Source: Streptomyces sp. NBC_00193
GTDB taxonomy: Bacteria > Actinomycetota > Actinomycetes > Streptomycetales > Streptomycetaceae
Assembly (NCBI RefSeq): GCF_026342735.1
Contig: NZ_JAPEMM010000001.1
Location: 5,890,001 to 5,954,000 of the forward strand
Reading direction: 5' to 3'
DNA length: 64,000 nt
Shown here: positions 24,977 through 34,107 of the stretch, piece after piece
Numbering within the stretch: the stretch's first letter is position 1
Layout: each line of letters begins with the position of its first letter
The notes under the pieces: model-generated
Told to the model about the DNA's origin: nothing
Database searches by the model: none
The model's input: only the letters and a program-made list of their open reading frames with translations
Program-made: the position numbers and the translations under genes

Positions 24977-25936
24977 GTGACGGGTCGCAAGGATGGCTGG
25001 GCGGGGATGGGCTGGGGCTGGGCAGACCACGCCGATGTGGCACGCCGTCTTGATGAGGGTGCCGATCCGGAAGCGTGGAGCGGGGGACGGCCCCTGCACC
25101 GGGCGGCGGCCTGGGGGTCACCGCGCGTTGTCGCCGAGCTGGCTGGACGGGTCGTGGACGTGGACGCGCTGCAGGACGGGACAACCGCCTTGTGGGAAGC
25201 CGTCTGGTCCGACCGGCCGGACAACGCACGGGCCCTCGCCGCCGCGGGCGCGGATCCCTGGAAGCCCCTGATCGGGGGCTGGTCGCCCGGGCGGCTCAGC
25301 CTGGCCGGACCCAAGCCCGGCCTGTTCGAGGCGCCCGAAGGCATGCGCGGCTTGAGCCTGGTGGAACGAACGGCCGCGCGGGCGGGCGCACGACTCGTCG
25401 CCGCACTGGCAGGTGTCCACTACGAGGGCACGAGCCTTGGGTGCGTGGCCGGGATCGATGCCGAAGAGGCGATACGCCGCTTGGCGGCAGTCCCAGTCTG
25501 CGGCAGAGAGCTGGAGCACCTACGCGAAGAACCCTGGGCGCACAACTTCGACGCGAGCCTGCAGGTCGTGGGCGTGACCACCGTGCGCGGTGGTTGCGTT
25601 CTCACCCAGCCGTGGGGCTACATCGCCTCGGCGCCGGGTGTTGTGACCCGCCTGTCCGCCGGAACACTCTGCTACGGGCTCTACGCCAATCCGAAGAGCG
25701 GCGACCAGGGGAGCATCGCCCGTAACGGCAGCCTTGAAGGCTCGGACCTCCACCCGGGCGGCGCGCCCTCTCCCGGCGACAGTTCCGAGGAAGTCCTGAC
25801 CTCCTACCTCTACCGGCACAGCGCAGCAGCCTACGCATGCGGCTTCCCCGGACTTCGGCTGACCGATGCACGCGCCGTCACAGGACCGCCAGACATGTGG
25901 GTCGAACTGCCGCAGCGCAACTACTGGGAACAATGA
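24977..25936 (+). CDS. Ankyrin-repeat protein
   Basis: 319 aa from GTG 24977 with GGAGGGGAAG seven bases upstream. Residues ~15-95 hold two to three ankyrin units: HADVARRLDEGADPEAWSGG RPLHRAAAWGSPRVVAELAG and DGTTALWEAVWSDRPDNARA LAAAGADPW. The remaining ~200 residues have no recognised domain; they include AGARLVAALAGVHYEGTSLG and a C-terminal stretch rich in Gly and aromatic residues. Soluble. Similar stand-alone ankyrin proteins occur in Streptomyces; partner unknown. Confidence 0.75.
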   Translation: MTGRKDGWAGMGWGWADHADVARRLDEGADPEAWSGGRPLHRAAAWGSPRVVAELAGRVVDVDALQDGTTALWEAVWSDRPDNARALAAAGADPWKPLIGGWSPGRLSLAGPKPGLFEAPEGMRGLSLVERTAARAGARLVAALAGVHYEGTSLGCVAGIDAEEAIRRLAAVPVCGRELEHLREEPWAHNFDASLQVVGVTTVRGGCVLTQPWGYIASAPGVVTRLSAGTLCYGLYANPKSGDQGSIARNGSLEGSDLHPGGAPSPGDSSEEVLTSYLYRHSAAAYACGFPGLRLTDARAVTGPPDMWVELPQRNYWEQ

Positions 25937-26092
25937 CCCGGAGCGACCCCGGGAGAACGACCCCAGGAAGTGGCGGAACTCACCAGGAGCCGAGGGCATG
26001 GCGGCAGGCTGTGCGCAGCCACTGACAGCCCGCCGGGGAATCGACCCCCTCCGCAGGACCGGCTCAGGCCCTGACCAGGGCCTGAGCAGGGC

Positions 26093-26170
26093 CTAGAAGA
26101 AGCCGAGCTTCTTGGGGGAGTAGGACACCAGGAGGTTCTTCGTCTCCTTGCGGTACAGCAGTTGCACCCA
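26093..26170 (-). repeat. Dispersed repeat copy C: aldehyde dehydrogenase 3' end remnant
   Basis: Minus strand reads YRKETKNLLVSYSPKKLGFF followed by a TAG stop at 26095-26093, exactly as in a genuine dehydrogenase gene end. Of the three copies this is the only one keeping the stop codon. Upstream sequence is unrelated to dehydrogenase except for the short stretch shared with copy B. Confidence 0.75.
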
Positions 26171-26353
26171 TGCTGACCAGGTGAAAAGACAGTTGGCGCG
26201 GCTCTTTGACGGGGGCTGGTCCGGAAATGGTCCGGATCTTGGTCCTCGCGGTCCCCAGGCGGAGAAGCTGGCGTGGGATGGGAAGTTCTGGGAGCGATCC
26301 ATGTCCTGCATGTCCCCGGCAGCTCGCCGGCTGGGGCTGAGGGTGAGGTCGTC

Positions 26354-26590
26354 TTACCGCCAAGGTGCCTGGGCGCGCTGTGCCTGTTGTTGTGCGGAGG
26401 TGGCATCTGCGCGAGCCATGGACAGGGGGTGGGGGAGCCGCCCAGCCGCTTGGGTGTTCCACCAGCCGTGGGCGTCGGGCGAGAACGCGGCCTTGGGGAC
26501 GTTGTCGATGGCTTCTTGGGCCACGGCGGGCGAGTCGTGCCGTCCGGTGTCGCAGATCAGTCGACCGGCGCAGACGGGAGGCGGCTGAGT
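26354..26590 (-). pseudogene. C-terminal remnant of an unknown protein
   Basis: A frame ending at the TAA 26356-26354 reads LICDTGRHDSPAVAQEAIDN and then VPKAAFSPDAHGWWNTQAAG. It has coding-like composition but no start codon in reach and no upstream continuation. Family not recognised. Lies next to repeat copy C in a stretch with no intact genes. Confidence 0.35.
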
Positions 26591-26845
26591 ACGGGCCGGT
26601 GCGGGTGCCGAGTAACCAGGCAGGTTTCTGTTCTCCGTTGGCGCACGCCGTCAGCGATGCCTGACCCGCGCCGTACCTTCCCTGTGTGCCGGAGGAGCTG
26701 AACCCCTCGGGGCTTGCGGCCGTACGTAGCGTCGAGGCCGTCGGCACTCCAGGCGGGTGTGTGTGACGGCCGGTGTTCATCCGGACGCCAACCCGTCGGC
26801 CTCCTTGTCCGGATGCCAACGACACTCCCGAAGGAGCACAGACCC

Positions 26846-27328
26846 ATGACGATGATCAACAGCCCGCTGCCGGTGGGCGACCGCGAGATCGCGGGCGCGG
26901 CCCTCCAGGCGACCCTGGTCGACCTGCTCGATCTGTCCCTGGTGGCCAAGCAGGCGCACTGGAACCTGTACGGCCCGCGATTTCGATCAGTCCACGTTCA
27001 GCTCGACGAGGCTGCCACGATCGCACGCGACTACGCGGACACAGTGGCCGAACGCGCGGCTGCGCTGGGAGTGAGCCCGGACGGACGGGCGGCCACCATC
27101 GCGGACACCAGCGGCGTGCCTGCCTTCCCGTCAGGCTGGACGAAGGACGGCGACGCTGTCGAAGCCCTGGTGCACGCGTTCTCCGTGGTCGCCGTGCGGG
27201 TGCGGGAACGAATCGAGGAGACTGGTCCGGTGGACGCCGTGAGTCAGGATCTGCTCATCGGACTGACGGCCGAACTGGAGAAGCAGAGCTGGATGTTCCA
27301 GGCGGAGAACAGAACCTGGCAAGGCTGA
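26846..27328 (+). CDS. dps: Dps-family ferritin-like DNA-protecting protein
   Basis: 160 aa, ATG 26846 with AAGGAG eleven bases upstream. Ferroxidase-centre residues of the Dps type are in LVAKQAHWNLYGPRFRSVHV QLDEAATIARDYAD (His, Asp and Glu of the intersubunit site). The C-terminus ends WMFQAENRTWQG. Dps dodecamers oxidise and store iron and shield DNA in stationary phase or oxidative stress. N-terminal tail is short, so DNA binding via a Lys-rich tail is unlikely. Confidence 0.93.
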   Translation: MTMINSPLPVGDREIAGAALQATLVDLLDLSLVAKQAHWNLYGPRFRSVHVQLDEAATIARDYADTVAERAAALGVSPDGRAATIADTSGVPAFPSGWTKDGDAVEALVHAFSVVAVRVRERIEETGPVDAVSQDLLIGLTAELEKQSWMFQAENRTWQG

Positions 27329-27340
27329 ACGCGTGCTGTC

Positions 27341-27369
27341 GGAGGCGGTGACCGTCGGCCGCCGCCTCC
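27341..27369 (+). terminator. Hairpin downstream of dps
   Basis: ggaggcgg (27341-27348) pairs with ccgcctcc (27362-27369) across a 13-base loop, 12 bases after the dps stop. No T-tract. Likely intrinsic terminator or 3'-stabilising stem. Confidence 0.45.
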
Positions 27370-27587
27370 AGTGACACCGGAGGCAGCGGTAGCCGCAAGG
27401 GGGTGGGGCGGCCGATGGATGAGAACGGCGCCCCGAGGAGCTGTCGCCGAGAGGCCGAGCGGTTCTCCCCGGGCGGTCCTGCCGGGTCCCGGACCGACGC
27501 GCGTCGGAGCGCGACGACCACGCGCATCATCGCCCCCTTCGGCGAGGAGGGGTAGGACCGGGCCCGCAGTGCCCTCCCGTGCCGTGA

Positions 27588-28169
27588 CTACATGCCGAAT
27601 ATCCCTTGCTTCTCCAAGGCCTTGCGCAGTGCCCGCACGGCGTAAAAGGCACGGCTCTTGACGGTGCCGGGCGGGATGCCGAGGTGCTCGGCTGCCTGAG
27701 CCACGCTGCATTCCAGGTAGTACATGAGGCGGATGACGGTCCGGTGCTGCTCCTTCAGCTCCCGCAGTGCCTCCAGCACCGCGTGAGAGGTGAGCGTGGA
27801 TTCGGTGCCGTCCCAGGAGGTGTCCAGGTCCTCGGCCGCCATCAGATCCAGCGGCCGAACCTGCCGGGCCCGGTGGTGGTCGATGACCAGGTTCCTGGCC
27901 ACGGTGAACAGCCAGGGCCGGATGTGTTCGCCGCGGGCGCTCAAGAGCCGGGCGTGCTTCCAGGCACGCGCCGCGGTCTCCTGGAGGATGTCCTCGGCCT
28001 TGTGCCAGTCACCGTCCAGCAGCCGCGCGGCATACCGGACGAGCAGATGGCCGTACTGCTCGTAGATGTCTCGTATGAAGGCGTCGCAGTCGGTGTCCGA
28101 AGCGACGTGCCGGGCCTGTGCCCCAGCCGGAGCGAGGGTGGCCGTCCCCGCCTCCATGATCCCGTTCAT
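27588..28169 (-). CDS. ECF-subfamily RNA polymerase sigma factor
   Basis: 193 aa. Region 2: FIRDIYEQYGHLLVRYAARL LDGDWHKAEDILQETAARAW with HIRPWLFTVARNLVIDHHRA (the 2.4/2.3 motif). Region 4: LEALRELKEQHRTVIRLMYY LECSVAQAAEHLGIPPGTVK SRAFYAVRALRKAL. Typical ECF length, no extra C-terminal domain. No anti-sigma gene or zinc-binding anti-sigma motif is adjacent. ATG 28169 is used; the internal ATG at 28157 is an alternative. Divergent from the secreted hydrolase at 28477, which may be a target. Confidence 0.93.
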   Translation of the reverse strand: MNGIMEAGTATLAPAGAQARHVASDTDCDAFIRDIYEQYGHLLVRYAARLLDGDWHKAEDILQETAARAWKHARLLSARGEHIRPWLFTVARNLVIDHHRARQVRPLDLMAAEDLDTSWDGTESTLTSHAVLEALRELKEQHRTVIRLMYYLECSVAQAAEHLGIPPGTVKSRAFYAVRALRKALEKQGIFGM

Positions 28170-28476
28170 GGGTGGTGCCCAATTCTGTTCAAGTGTTCCG
28201 TGGCGTGCTCTCCCACTGGCGCGGGTGAGTGGCTCAACACTCGGCGGGACCCCTTTGCCAAACCTGGTCGTCTCCTTGTCGCGCCGCTTGTCGACCCGTA
28301 CGCCCGACCGAGATCAGCCCGTCGGTGAACCGCAGCGCGGGGTTGCTCGTAGGAAGCGGTGGCGCTCGGGCACACGAGAGCCCTTACCGCTGTGCCGTGT
28401 TTCTCGTCGGAGCCGGTTCCGCCCCGCCGGCCCCATTCCCTCAGGGCGACAGCCCTCACACAGAAGGACATCGAAG
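28170..28476. other. Divergent promoter region between the ECF sigma gene and a secreted hydrolase
   Basis: 307 bases. On the minus side a GGAAC (an ECF -35-like core) occurs about 30 bases before the sigma start, but I do not find a matching -10. On the plus side AAGGA precedes the hydrolase ATG. No operator-like palindrome longer than 8 bp stood out. Confidence 0.3.
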
Positions 28477-29316
28477 ATGCGCATCACCCGACCGACCAGG
28501 CCTGTCCGACTGGTCACCCTGCTCGGTGTCGCGGCAGTCGGCCTTTCCGTCACGGCCGCGGCCCTGCCCGGCCAGGACGAAGCGCCGGACCGTCACCAGG
28601 GGACCCGGCCGACGATCGTGCTGGAGCACGGGGCGTTCGCCGATGCCTCCAGCTGGGACGGGGTCGTCGAGCGGCTGCAGCGGGCCGGCTACCCGGTAGT
28701 GGCCGCCGCCAACCCGCTGCGCGGGCCGGCCACCGACGCCGCCTACCTGCGCAGCGTCGTCCAGCACATCGACGGCCCGGTGGTCCTGGTCGGCCATTCG
28801 TACGGCGGCACCGTCATCAGCCAGGCCGCCACGGGCCTGGAGGGCAAGGTGAAGGCCCTCGTCTACATCGCCGCGTTCCTGCCCGACGCCGGCGAGAGCT
28901 CGCTGGGGCTGACGAACAAGTTCCCCGGCAGCACCCTCGGCCAGGTCATCGCTCCGGTGACCTACGAGCTTCCCGGCGGAGCCTCGGGTGCTGACGTCTT
29001 CATCAAGCCGGACAAGTTCCGCCGGCAGTTCGCCGCGGACGTTCCGGCGGACAGGGCGAGGCTCATGGCCACCGGGCAGCGTCCGATCGCCGCCGCCGCG
29101 CTGGAGGAGAACTCCACCCTTGCCACCTGGAAGACGATTCCCTCCTGGTCGCTGGTCGCCACCGAGGACCGGAACATCCCCGTGGCGGCCCAGCGCTTCA
29201 TGTCGGCTCGGGCACACGCACGTACGACTGAGATCGACGCCTCGCACGCGGTGTCCGTCTCGCGTCCCGACGCCGTCGCCCGCATCGTGGAGAAGGCGGC
29301 CAGTACGGTCCACTGA
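28477..29316 (+). CDS. Secreted alpha/beta hydrolase
   Basis: 279 aa. Residues 1-30 are a signal peptide: basic RITRPTRPVR, hydrophobic LVTLLGVAAVGLSVTAAAL, probable cleavage after ALPG. Hydrolase core: LEHGAFADASSWDGVVERL, nucleophile elbow GHSYGG with Ser108, and a C-terminal IDASHAVSVSRPD with the catalytic His near residue 261. The fold matches the EstA/salicylate-esterase-like group of small alpha/beta hydrolases. ATG 28477 has AAGGA nine bases upstream. Convergent neighbours absent; it is followed by a second hydrolase gene 200 bases downstream. Confidence 0.88.
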   Translation: MRITRPTRPVRLVTLLGVAAVGLSVTAAALPGQDEAPDRHQGTRPTIVLEHGAFADASSWDGVVERLQRAGYPVVAAANPLRGPATDAAYLRSVVQHIDGPVVLVGHSYGGTVISQAATGLEGKVKALVYIAAFLPDAGESSLGLTNKFPGSTLGQVIAPVTYELPGGASGADVFIKPDKFRRQFAADVPADRARLMATGQRPIAAAALEENSTLATWKTIPSWSLVATEDRNIPVAAQRFMSARAHARTTEIDASHAVSVSRPDAVARIVEKAASTVH

Positions 29317-29516
29317 CCGGCTTTTCCGGCCACATCGCCGGCCCCTATCGGCCAAACGGTGAACCGCGCCCACCCCGTCACCGTTTCCAGCGTGACGAGG
29401 TGCCGGTGCCGGACACCTGAGGTCGAGGCCAGTACGGACCGCCGACCGGACCCGAGCCACCACCTCGCACCACGACCCATCGACCCATCGACCCATATCG
29501 AGAGGCAGCAACCACC

Positions 29517-30350
29517 ATGCCGTTCATCACCGTCGGCCAGGAGAACTCCACCACCATCGACCTCTACTACGAGGACCACGGCACCGGGCAGCCGGTCGTG
29601 CTGATCCACGGCTACCCGCTCGACGGACACTCCTGGGAGAAGCAGGCCGCAGCCCTGCTGGAGGCCGGTTACCGGGTCATCACCTACGACCGGCGCGGAT
29701 TCGGCCGCTCCAGCCAGCCCACCACCGGCTACGACTACGACACCTTCGCCGCCGACCTGAACACCGTCATGGAGAGCCTCGACCTCGACGAGGCCGTCCT
29801 CGTCGGCTTCTCCATGGGCACCGGCGAAGTCGGCCGCTACCTCGGCACCTACGGCTCCGCCCGCGTCGCCAAGGCTGCCTTCCTCGCCTCGCTGGAGCCG
29901 TTCCTGCTCAAGACCGACGACAACCCCGACGGTGTCGACGGGAGTGTCTTCGAGGGCATCAAGCAGGCCGTCACCGCCGACCGGTACGCCTACTTCAGCG
30001 CGTTCTACCAGGACTTCTACAACCTGGACGAGAACCTCGGCACCCGGATCAGCGAGGAGGCGGTCCGCAACAGCTGGAACGTGGCCGCCGGCGCCTCCTG
30101 GTACGCCTCGCTGGCCTGCGTCTCCACGTGGACCACCGACTTCCGTGCCGACATCAGGAAGGTCGACGTGCCGGCGCTGATCCTGCACGGCACTGGCGAC
30201 CGCATCCTGCCCATCGAATCCACCGGCGAGCTCTTCCGCAAGGCGCTCCCGCAGGCCGACTACGTCGTGATCGAGGGCGCCCCGCACGGCCTGCTGTGGA
30301 CCCACGCCCAGGAGGTCACCGACGCCCTCCTCACCTTCCTGGCCAAGTAA
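29517..30350 (+). CDS. Alpha/beta hydrolase of the non-heme haloperoxidase type
   Basis: 277 aa, no signal peptide. Oxyanion region VVLIHGYPLDGHSWEKQ, nucleophile elbow GFSMGTGE with Ser99, acid Asp228 in LILHGTGDRILPIES and His257 in IEGAPHGLLWTHA. These positions and the 277-aa length match cofactor-free bacterial perhydrolases ('chloroperoxidases'), which are really esterases with peroxidase side activity. ATG 29517 follows AGAGGCAGC. Ends in a strong terminator that it shares with the convergent SARP gene. Confidence 0.92.
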   Translation: MPFITVGQENSTTIDLYYEDHGTGQPVVLIHGYPLDGHSWEKQAAALLEAGYRVITYDRRGFGRSSQPTTGYDYDTFAADLNTVMESLDLDEAVLVGFSMGTGEVGRYLGTYGSARVAKAAFLASLEPFLLKTDDNPDGVDGSVFEGIKQAVTADRYAYFSAFYQDFYNLDENLGTRISEEAVRNSWNVAAGASWYASLACVSTWTTDFRADIRKVDVPALILHGTGDRILPIESTGELFRKALPQADYVVIEGAPHGLLWTHAQEVTDALLTFLAK

Positions 30351-30391
30351 GGGGCGGCGGCCTCACACCTGCCGGACGGCGACCCGCACGC

Positions 30392-30420
30392 GCCCCGTCA
30401 CCGTTCGTCGGTGACGGGGC
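30392..30420. terminator. Bidirectional 11-bp hairpin between haloperoxidase and SARP genes
   Basis: gccccgtcacc (30392-30402) and ggtgacggggc (30410-30420) form a perfect 11-bp stem with a 7-base loop. It overlaps the last codons and stop of the SARP gene (stop at 30400-30398) and lies ~42 bases after the haloperoxidase stop, so it can end both transcripts. Confidence 0.75.
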
Positions 30421-33400
30421 GGAGGGCCTTTCCCTCGCCGCTCCTCGCTGCCGGGAGCTTGTGGCTGTGACTGCCGAGGGCCCTCTCCGGCACGGTGGGC
30501 GTGGGGTCCGCGTCCATGTCCAGGGCGGTGAGCCGGTCACGGACCTGCTGGGCGCTGTGGGACATGGCTCGCGCGTCGGCGCCTTCGAGGGCCCGGGTCC
30601 AGTCCGCTCGTGCGCCGTCCCGGTCACCCATGGCCAGCCGGGTGTCGCCCAGCCGCATCAGTGAGCCGATGGCGTTCCTGTGGTCGCCCAGCTCCTCGAA
30701 CGCCCGCGTCGTCCGCTGGTAGGTGGCCACCGACTCCTCGTGACGGCCGAGCATACGGAGGTTGTGGCCGAGGATGTCCCAGGCCTGGGCCAGCTGCCAC
30801 GGCGCGCCGAGGCGCTGGAACAGGGCGATGCCCTCTTCGCTGTACGCAAGGCTCCTTTCGAGCTGCCCCAGGTTGGACTGGAACCATGCGAGCTCGACGA
30901 GGCACTCGGCCAGCCACAGCTCCTCACCGGTCTCCCGGGACAGTTCCAGTCCCCGCTCGGAGGATGTCACGGCCTCCTGGACCCGGCCGAACAGGAACAG
31001 CGCACACGCCCTGACATAGTGCGCTCGCGCCTGTTCACCGGTCGCGCCCAGCTCTTCGAAGATCGTGATCGCGCGTCTCAGGTGGCGGAGAGCCTGCTCC
31101 TGGTGGCCGAGATAGCCGTGGATGCCGCCGAGGTGGCGCAGGCAACGGCCCTCTTCGAGGCGGTCGCCCCGGCGCCGGGCCACGTCGAGGGCGGGGGTCA
31201 GCGCGGTGATGGCCTCGGGCCAGAATTCCTGACGGTTGAGATGTTCCTTGAGCGACCAGGCCAGCCCGGTGGTGTGGTGGTCCAGCTTCTGGCTGACGGC
31301 GGTGTGGAGCAGGCCTTCCAGCACTCGGTGTTCGGCGGTGAGCCACCGGGTCGCCTGCTGGACGGTGGTGAGGTCCTCCGGGGTGACGCCCGGGCCGGGG
31401 GCACCGAAGTCGAGGTCGGGCGACGTGTCCTGTTTGAGGAGCTCGTTGGCCTCGTGGGCGGTGAACATGTAGTGGTCCAGAGCCCTGAGGGTGGCGTGGT
31501 GGCGTTCCTGGGCGCTGTCGTTGGTGTGGGTGAGTTCGGTGGCGTAGCCGCGCAGGAGGTCGTGCAGGCTGTAGCGGCCGAGTAGTGGTTGTTCCACGAG
31601 GCAGGAGCCGACCAGGGCGGCGAGTGCGCGGCGGGTTCCGGAAAGTGGAAGGCCGGCGAGGCTGGCGGCGGCGGGGGCGGTGATGTGGGGGCCGGGGTGC
31701 AGGGCCAGGAGGCGCAGGAGCCGGGCCGTGGGCTCGTCCAGGGACCGGTAGGACCAGGAGAAGACGGCGCGTACGTCGGTGGTGGAGTCGAAGCCGGTGA
31801 ACGCGTCGAGGCTGCCGTGAGTGTCCCGCAGGTCGTCGGCGATGGCGTGAAGGGGGAACGAGGGATCGATTTCGGCGCGGGCGGCGACGACGGCCATGGC
31901 CAGGGGAAGCCGTCCGCACAGGCGGATGATGTCGGCTGTGGCAGCGGGCTCGGCGACCAGTCGTTCGGTGCCCAGGCGTCGCTCGAGGGCTTGGTGGGCC
32001 TCCGCCTGCGAGGGCAGGGGGAGAGCGAGGGGTTTGGCGCCGTCGGTGGTGATCAGGCCGGGAAGCCGGTTGCGGCTGGTGATCAGTGTGAGGCAGCCCG
32101 CTCCTGCTGGGAGCAGGGGGCGTACTTGTTGCTCGTCTCGGGCGTTGTCCAGAACGAGGAGGATTTGCCGGTCGGCGAGGAGGCTGCGGAAGAGTGTGCT
32201 GCGGCCGGGGGTGTCCTCGGGGATGCGCTGGGCGGGAACGCCGAGGGCGGTGAGGAAGCCGTGCAGGGCGGCACCGGGTTCGACGGCGGGTGCGTGGGGG
32301 TGGAAACCGCACAGGTTGACGAAAAGCTGTCCGTCGGGGAAGGACGAAGCGATGCGGTGGGCGTGGTGGACGGCGAAGGTGGTCTTGCCGACACCGGGAG
32401 CACCGCTGATGACGACGGCAGCGGCTGCAATCGTTCCAGGGCGGTCCGGTGCACCGCTCACGGCCGACAGCCACGCACCCTCGGCCTCGCGCCCTGCGAA
32501 CACCGCCAGGCTACGCGGCAGTTGTGCCGGACGTACCCGGGGCGGCGACGTGGTTCCATCGGACTGCGCAGCCGGGGCGCCACCCGCGGCGGACCGATCG
32601 GCGGCATCGGCCGGTTCGTCGTCGACCGGGCCGGTGGGCGCGGTCGCCTCGTCTTCCTCCGGTATCCCGGACGCGGTCGGCCCGAGCGGGTCACGTCCGT
32701 GTCCGGTAGCCCGGCCGGAGACGGATGCCCCGCCGAACCTGTTCGGCTCATCGGCTGAGCGAAGGGGTGGCAGGTCGTGGTGGAGGATGCCGTGGTGCAG
32801 CGCGCGTAGGGATGGGCCGGGTTCGAGGCCGAGTTCGTCTGCGAGGTGCCGACGCAGGTCGGTAAAGCGCTGAAGCGCTTCCGGGTGCCGGCCGGCAAGG
32901 TACAGGGCGCGCAGCAGCAGGGCCCAGCCGGTTTCCCGCAGGGGATGCTCTGTGGTCATCTCCTGCGCCGCGTCCAGGGCCTCGGTGATCCGCCCCTGCA
33001 GGAGCAGGGCAGTGGTACGGATCTCGCGGGTGGACTGCCGTAGTTCTTCCAGGCGTGCTGCCTCGTTGATGGCGAACAGGTGGTGCGCGGCGTCGGCGAA
33101 CGCGGTGCCGCGCCACATGTCCAGGGCTCTTCGGGTCTCCTCCACGACGCGCTCCGGCCGGCCCTGGTCCATGAACCGGTGTGCCTGGGCAAGGGCCTGC
33201 TCGAAGCGCACGGTGTCACGGCTCTCGGGCGGCACCCGCAGGGAGTAGCCCAGGGGTTCGGTGACCAGTACCTGGCAGGTGCCTTCGCGGCGCAGGTGCT
33301 GGGGTTCCAGGACCGCGCGCAGCTTGCTCACGTGGGCGTGCAGGGAGCCCATCGCGCCGCCCTGCGTCCGTCCCGGCTGCTGCGGCCACAGTTCCTCGCA

Positions 33401-33565
33401 CAGCGTCTGCGGAGCGACCGCTCGGCCGTCGCCGAGCAGCAGGCGGATCAGCAGCAGCCGCTGTCTGCGCCGGCCCGGATCGAGTACCGAGCCCGCCCGC
33501 CGCACCACCAGCGGACCCAGCAGTCCGAAGTCGAGACCCTGCCCCGCAACTGTCACCGTACCCAC
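30398..33565 (-). CDS. AfsR/SARP-family regulator with NB-ARC and TPR domains
   Basis: 1055 aa from GTG 33565. Domains: OmpR-type winged helix (residues ~10-95, LDFGLLGPLVVRRAGSVLDP, LLGDGRAVAPQTLCEELWPQ), bacterial transcriptional activation domain (~100-255), a long acidic Ala/Gly-rich linker (~270-350), an NB-ARC ATPase with Walker A GAPGVGKTT at 388-396, LFVNLCGF and LLVLDNARDEQQVRPLLPAG, and TPRs from ~740 to ~1020. This is the AfsR architecture (global antibiotic regulator), slightly longer than AfsR itself. No biosynthetic cluster adjoins it, so it may act in trans. Weak Shine-Dalgarno; other GTG starts lie nearby. Confidence 0.92.
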   Translation of the reverse strand: MGTVTVAGQGLDFGLLGPLVVRRAGSVLDPGRRRQRLLLIRLLLGDGRAVAPQTLCEELWPQQPGRTQGGAMGSLHAHVSKLRAVLEPQHLRREGTCQVLVTEPLGYSLRVPPESRDTVRFEQALAQAHRFMDQGRPERVVEETRRALDMWRGTAFADAAHHLFAINEAARLEELRQSTREIRTTALLLQGRITEALDAAQEMTTEHPLRETGWALLLRALYLAGRHPEALQRFTDLRRHLADELGLEPGPSLRALHHGILHHDLPPLRSADEPNRFGGASVSGRATGHGRDPLGPTASGIPEEDEATAPTGPVDDEPADAADRSAAGGAPAAQSDGTTSPPRVRPAQLPRSLAVFAGREAEGAWLSAVSGAPDRPGTIAAAAVVISGAPGVGKTTFAVHHAHRIASSFPDGQLFVNLCGFHPHAPAVEPGAALHGFLTALGVPAQRIPEDTPGRSTLFRSLLADRQILLVLDNARDEQQVRPLLPAGAGCLTLITSRNRLPGLITTDGAKPLALPLPSQAEAHQALERRLGTERLVAEPAATADIIRLCGRLPLAMAVVAARAEIDPSFPLHAIADDLRDTHGSLDAFTGFDSTTDVRAVFSWSYRSLDEPTARLLRLLALHPGPHITAPAAASLAGLPLSGTRRALAALVGSCLVEQPLLGRYSLHDLLRGYATELTHTNDSAQERHHATLRALDHYMFTAHEANELLKQDTSPDLDFGAPGPGVTPEDLTTVQQATRWLTAEHRVLEGLLHTAVSQKLDHHTTGLAWSLKEHLNRQEFWPEAITALTPALDVARRRGDRLEEGRCLRHLGGIHGYLGHQEQALRHLRRAITIFEELGATGEQARAHYVRACALFLFGRVQEAVTSSERGLELSRETGEELWLAECLVELAWFQSNLGQLERSLAYSEEGIALFQRLGAPWQLAQAWDILGHNLRMLGRHEESVATYQRTTRAFEELGDHRNAIGSLMRLGDTRLAMGDRDGARADWTRALEGADARAMSHSAQQVRDRLTALDMDADPTPTVPERALGSHSHKLPAARSGEGKALRPVTDER

Positions 33566-34107
33566 CCGTAATCCCGCTCGACGGCGCCACCATCGGAAGC
33601 ACACACATGACCATGACCCGCGGACATGCGGGCGACCCGTTGCCGCTGTGAAAACCGGGTGCCGGTAGACCCGGACATCCGCGCCACCTTCGTCGCGGTG
33701 AGCTGTCCGCCGAGATGGGGCCGGCGCAGGTGATCGGAGAGGCCAGGCCCCCGTCGTCCACTGCCCGCATACCGGACAGGACATTAGCAGGACGTCACTC
33801 GGCGTAATGAATTCGCCGGCGGCCATGCGCTGGACGGCTTCCTCGCCCGGGCGGAGGTACGGCCTGTGAAGTGCTGCGGATCTGTGAGCCTCAGCGCCGA
33901 ACAGCCGGTGAAGAACCCGTGGTTGCGCGGACCGTTCCCGTCGGCGGTGCCGGAGGACACGCCGGGGCTTCGAAGACGATCTCCGCCGGTGGCGTCCTGT
34001 CAGAAGGACATCCGGACAGATGCCCTCACCTTCGACGGGGCGTGAACCGGTGTGACCTTCGTTCCGTTGACCGATCGAACGGTCGTCGTCAGGAGTGGGG
34101 AAGAGAC
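33566..34107. other. Intergenic region between the SARP gene and a serine hydrolase gene
   Basis: 542 bases. It must hold the promoters of two divergent genes, but no clear -35/-10 pair was found. A minus-strand frame at ~33770-33860 reads HRPYLRPGEEAVQRMAAGEF, coding-like, perhaps a relic of another gene's end; it has no start of its own. AGGAG precedes the hydrolase ATG at 34108. Confidence 0.4.

Larger units (their letters stand above)
25937..26845. other. 909-bp interval between the ankyrin and Dps genes, mostly relic DNA
   Basis: Apart from repeat copy C (26093-26170) and a coding-like remnant (26354-26590, minus) I see no gene. Open frames on both strands here are long because of GC content, but none starts with a Shine-Dalgarno or contains a recognisable domain. 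The last ~30 bases carry the AAGGAG of the Dps gene. Confidence 0.5.

Noticed and set aside
19436..26170. Repeat copies A-C considered as a CRISPR-like or IS array
   Set aside because: Only three copies kilobases apart, all encode the same dehydrogenase tail, and no spacers, transposase or terminal repeats accompany them.
29473..29496. Three tandem cgacccat units before the haloperoxidase gene
   Set aside because: Too short to support a function; probably slippage in a promoter-distal leader.
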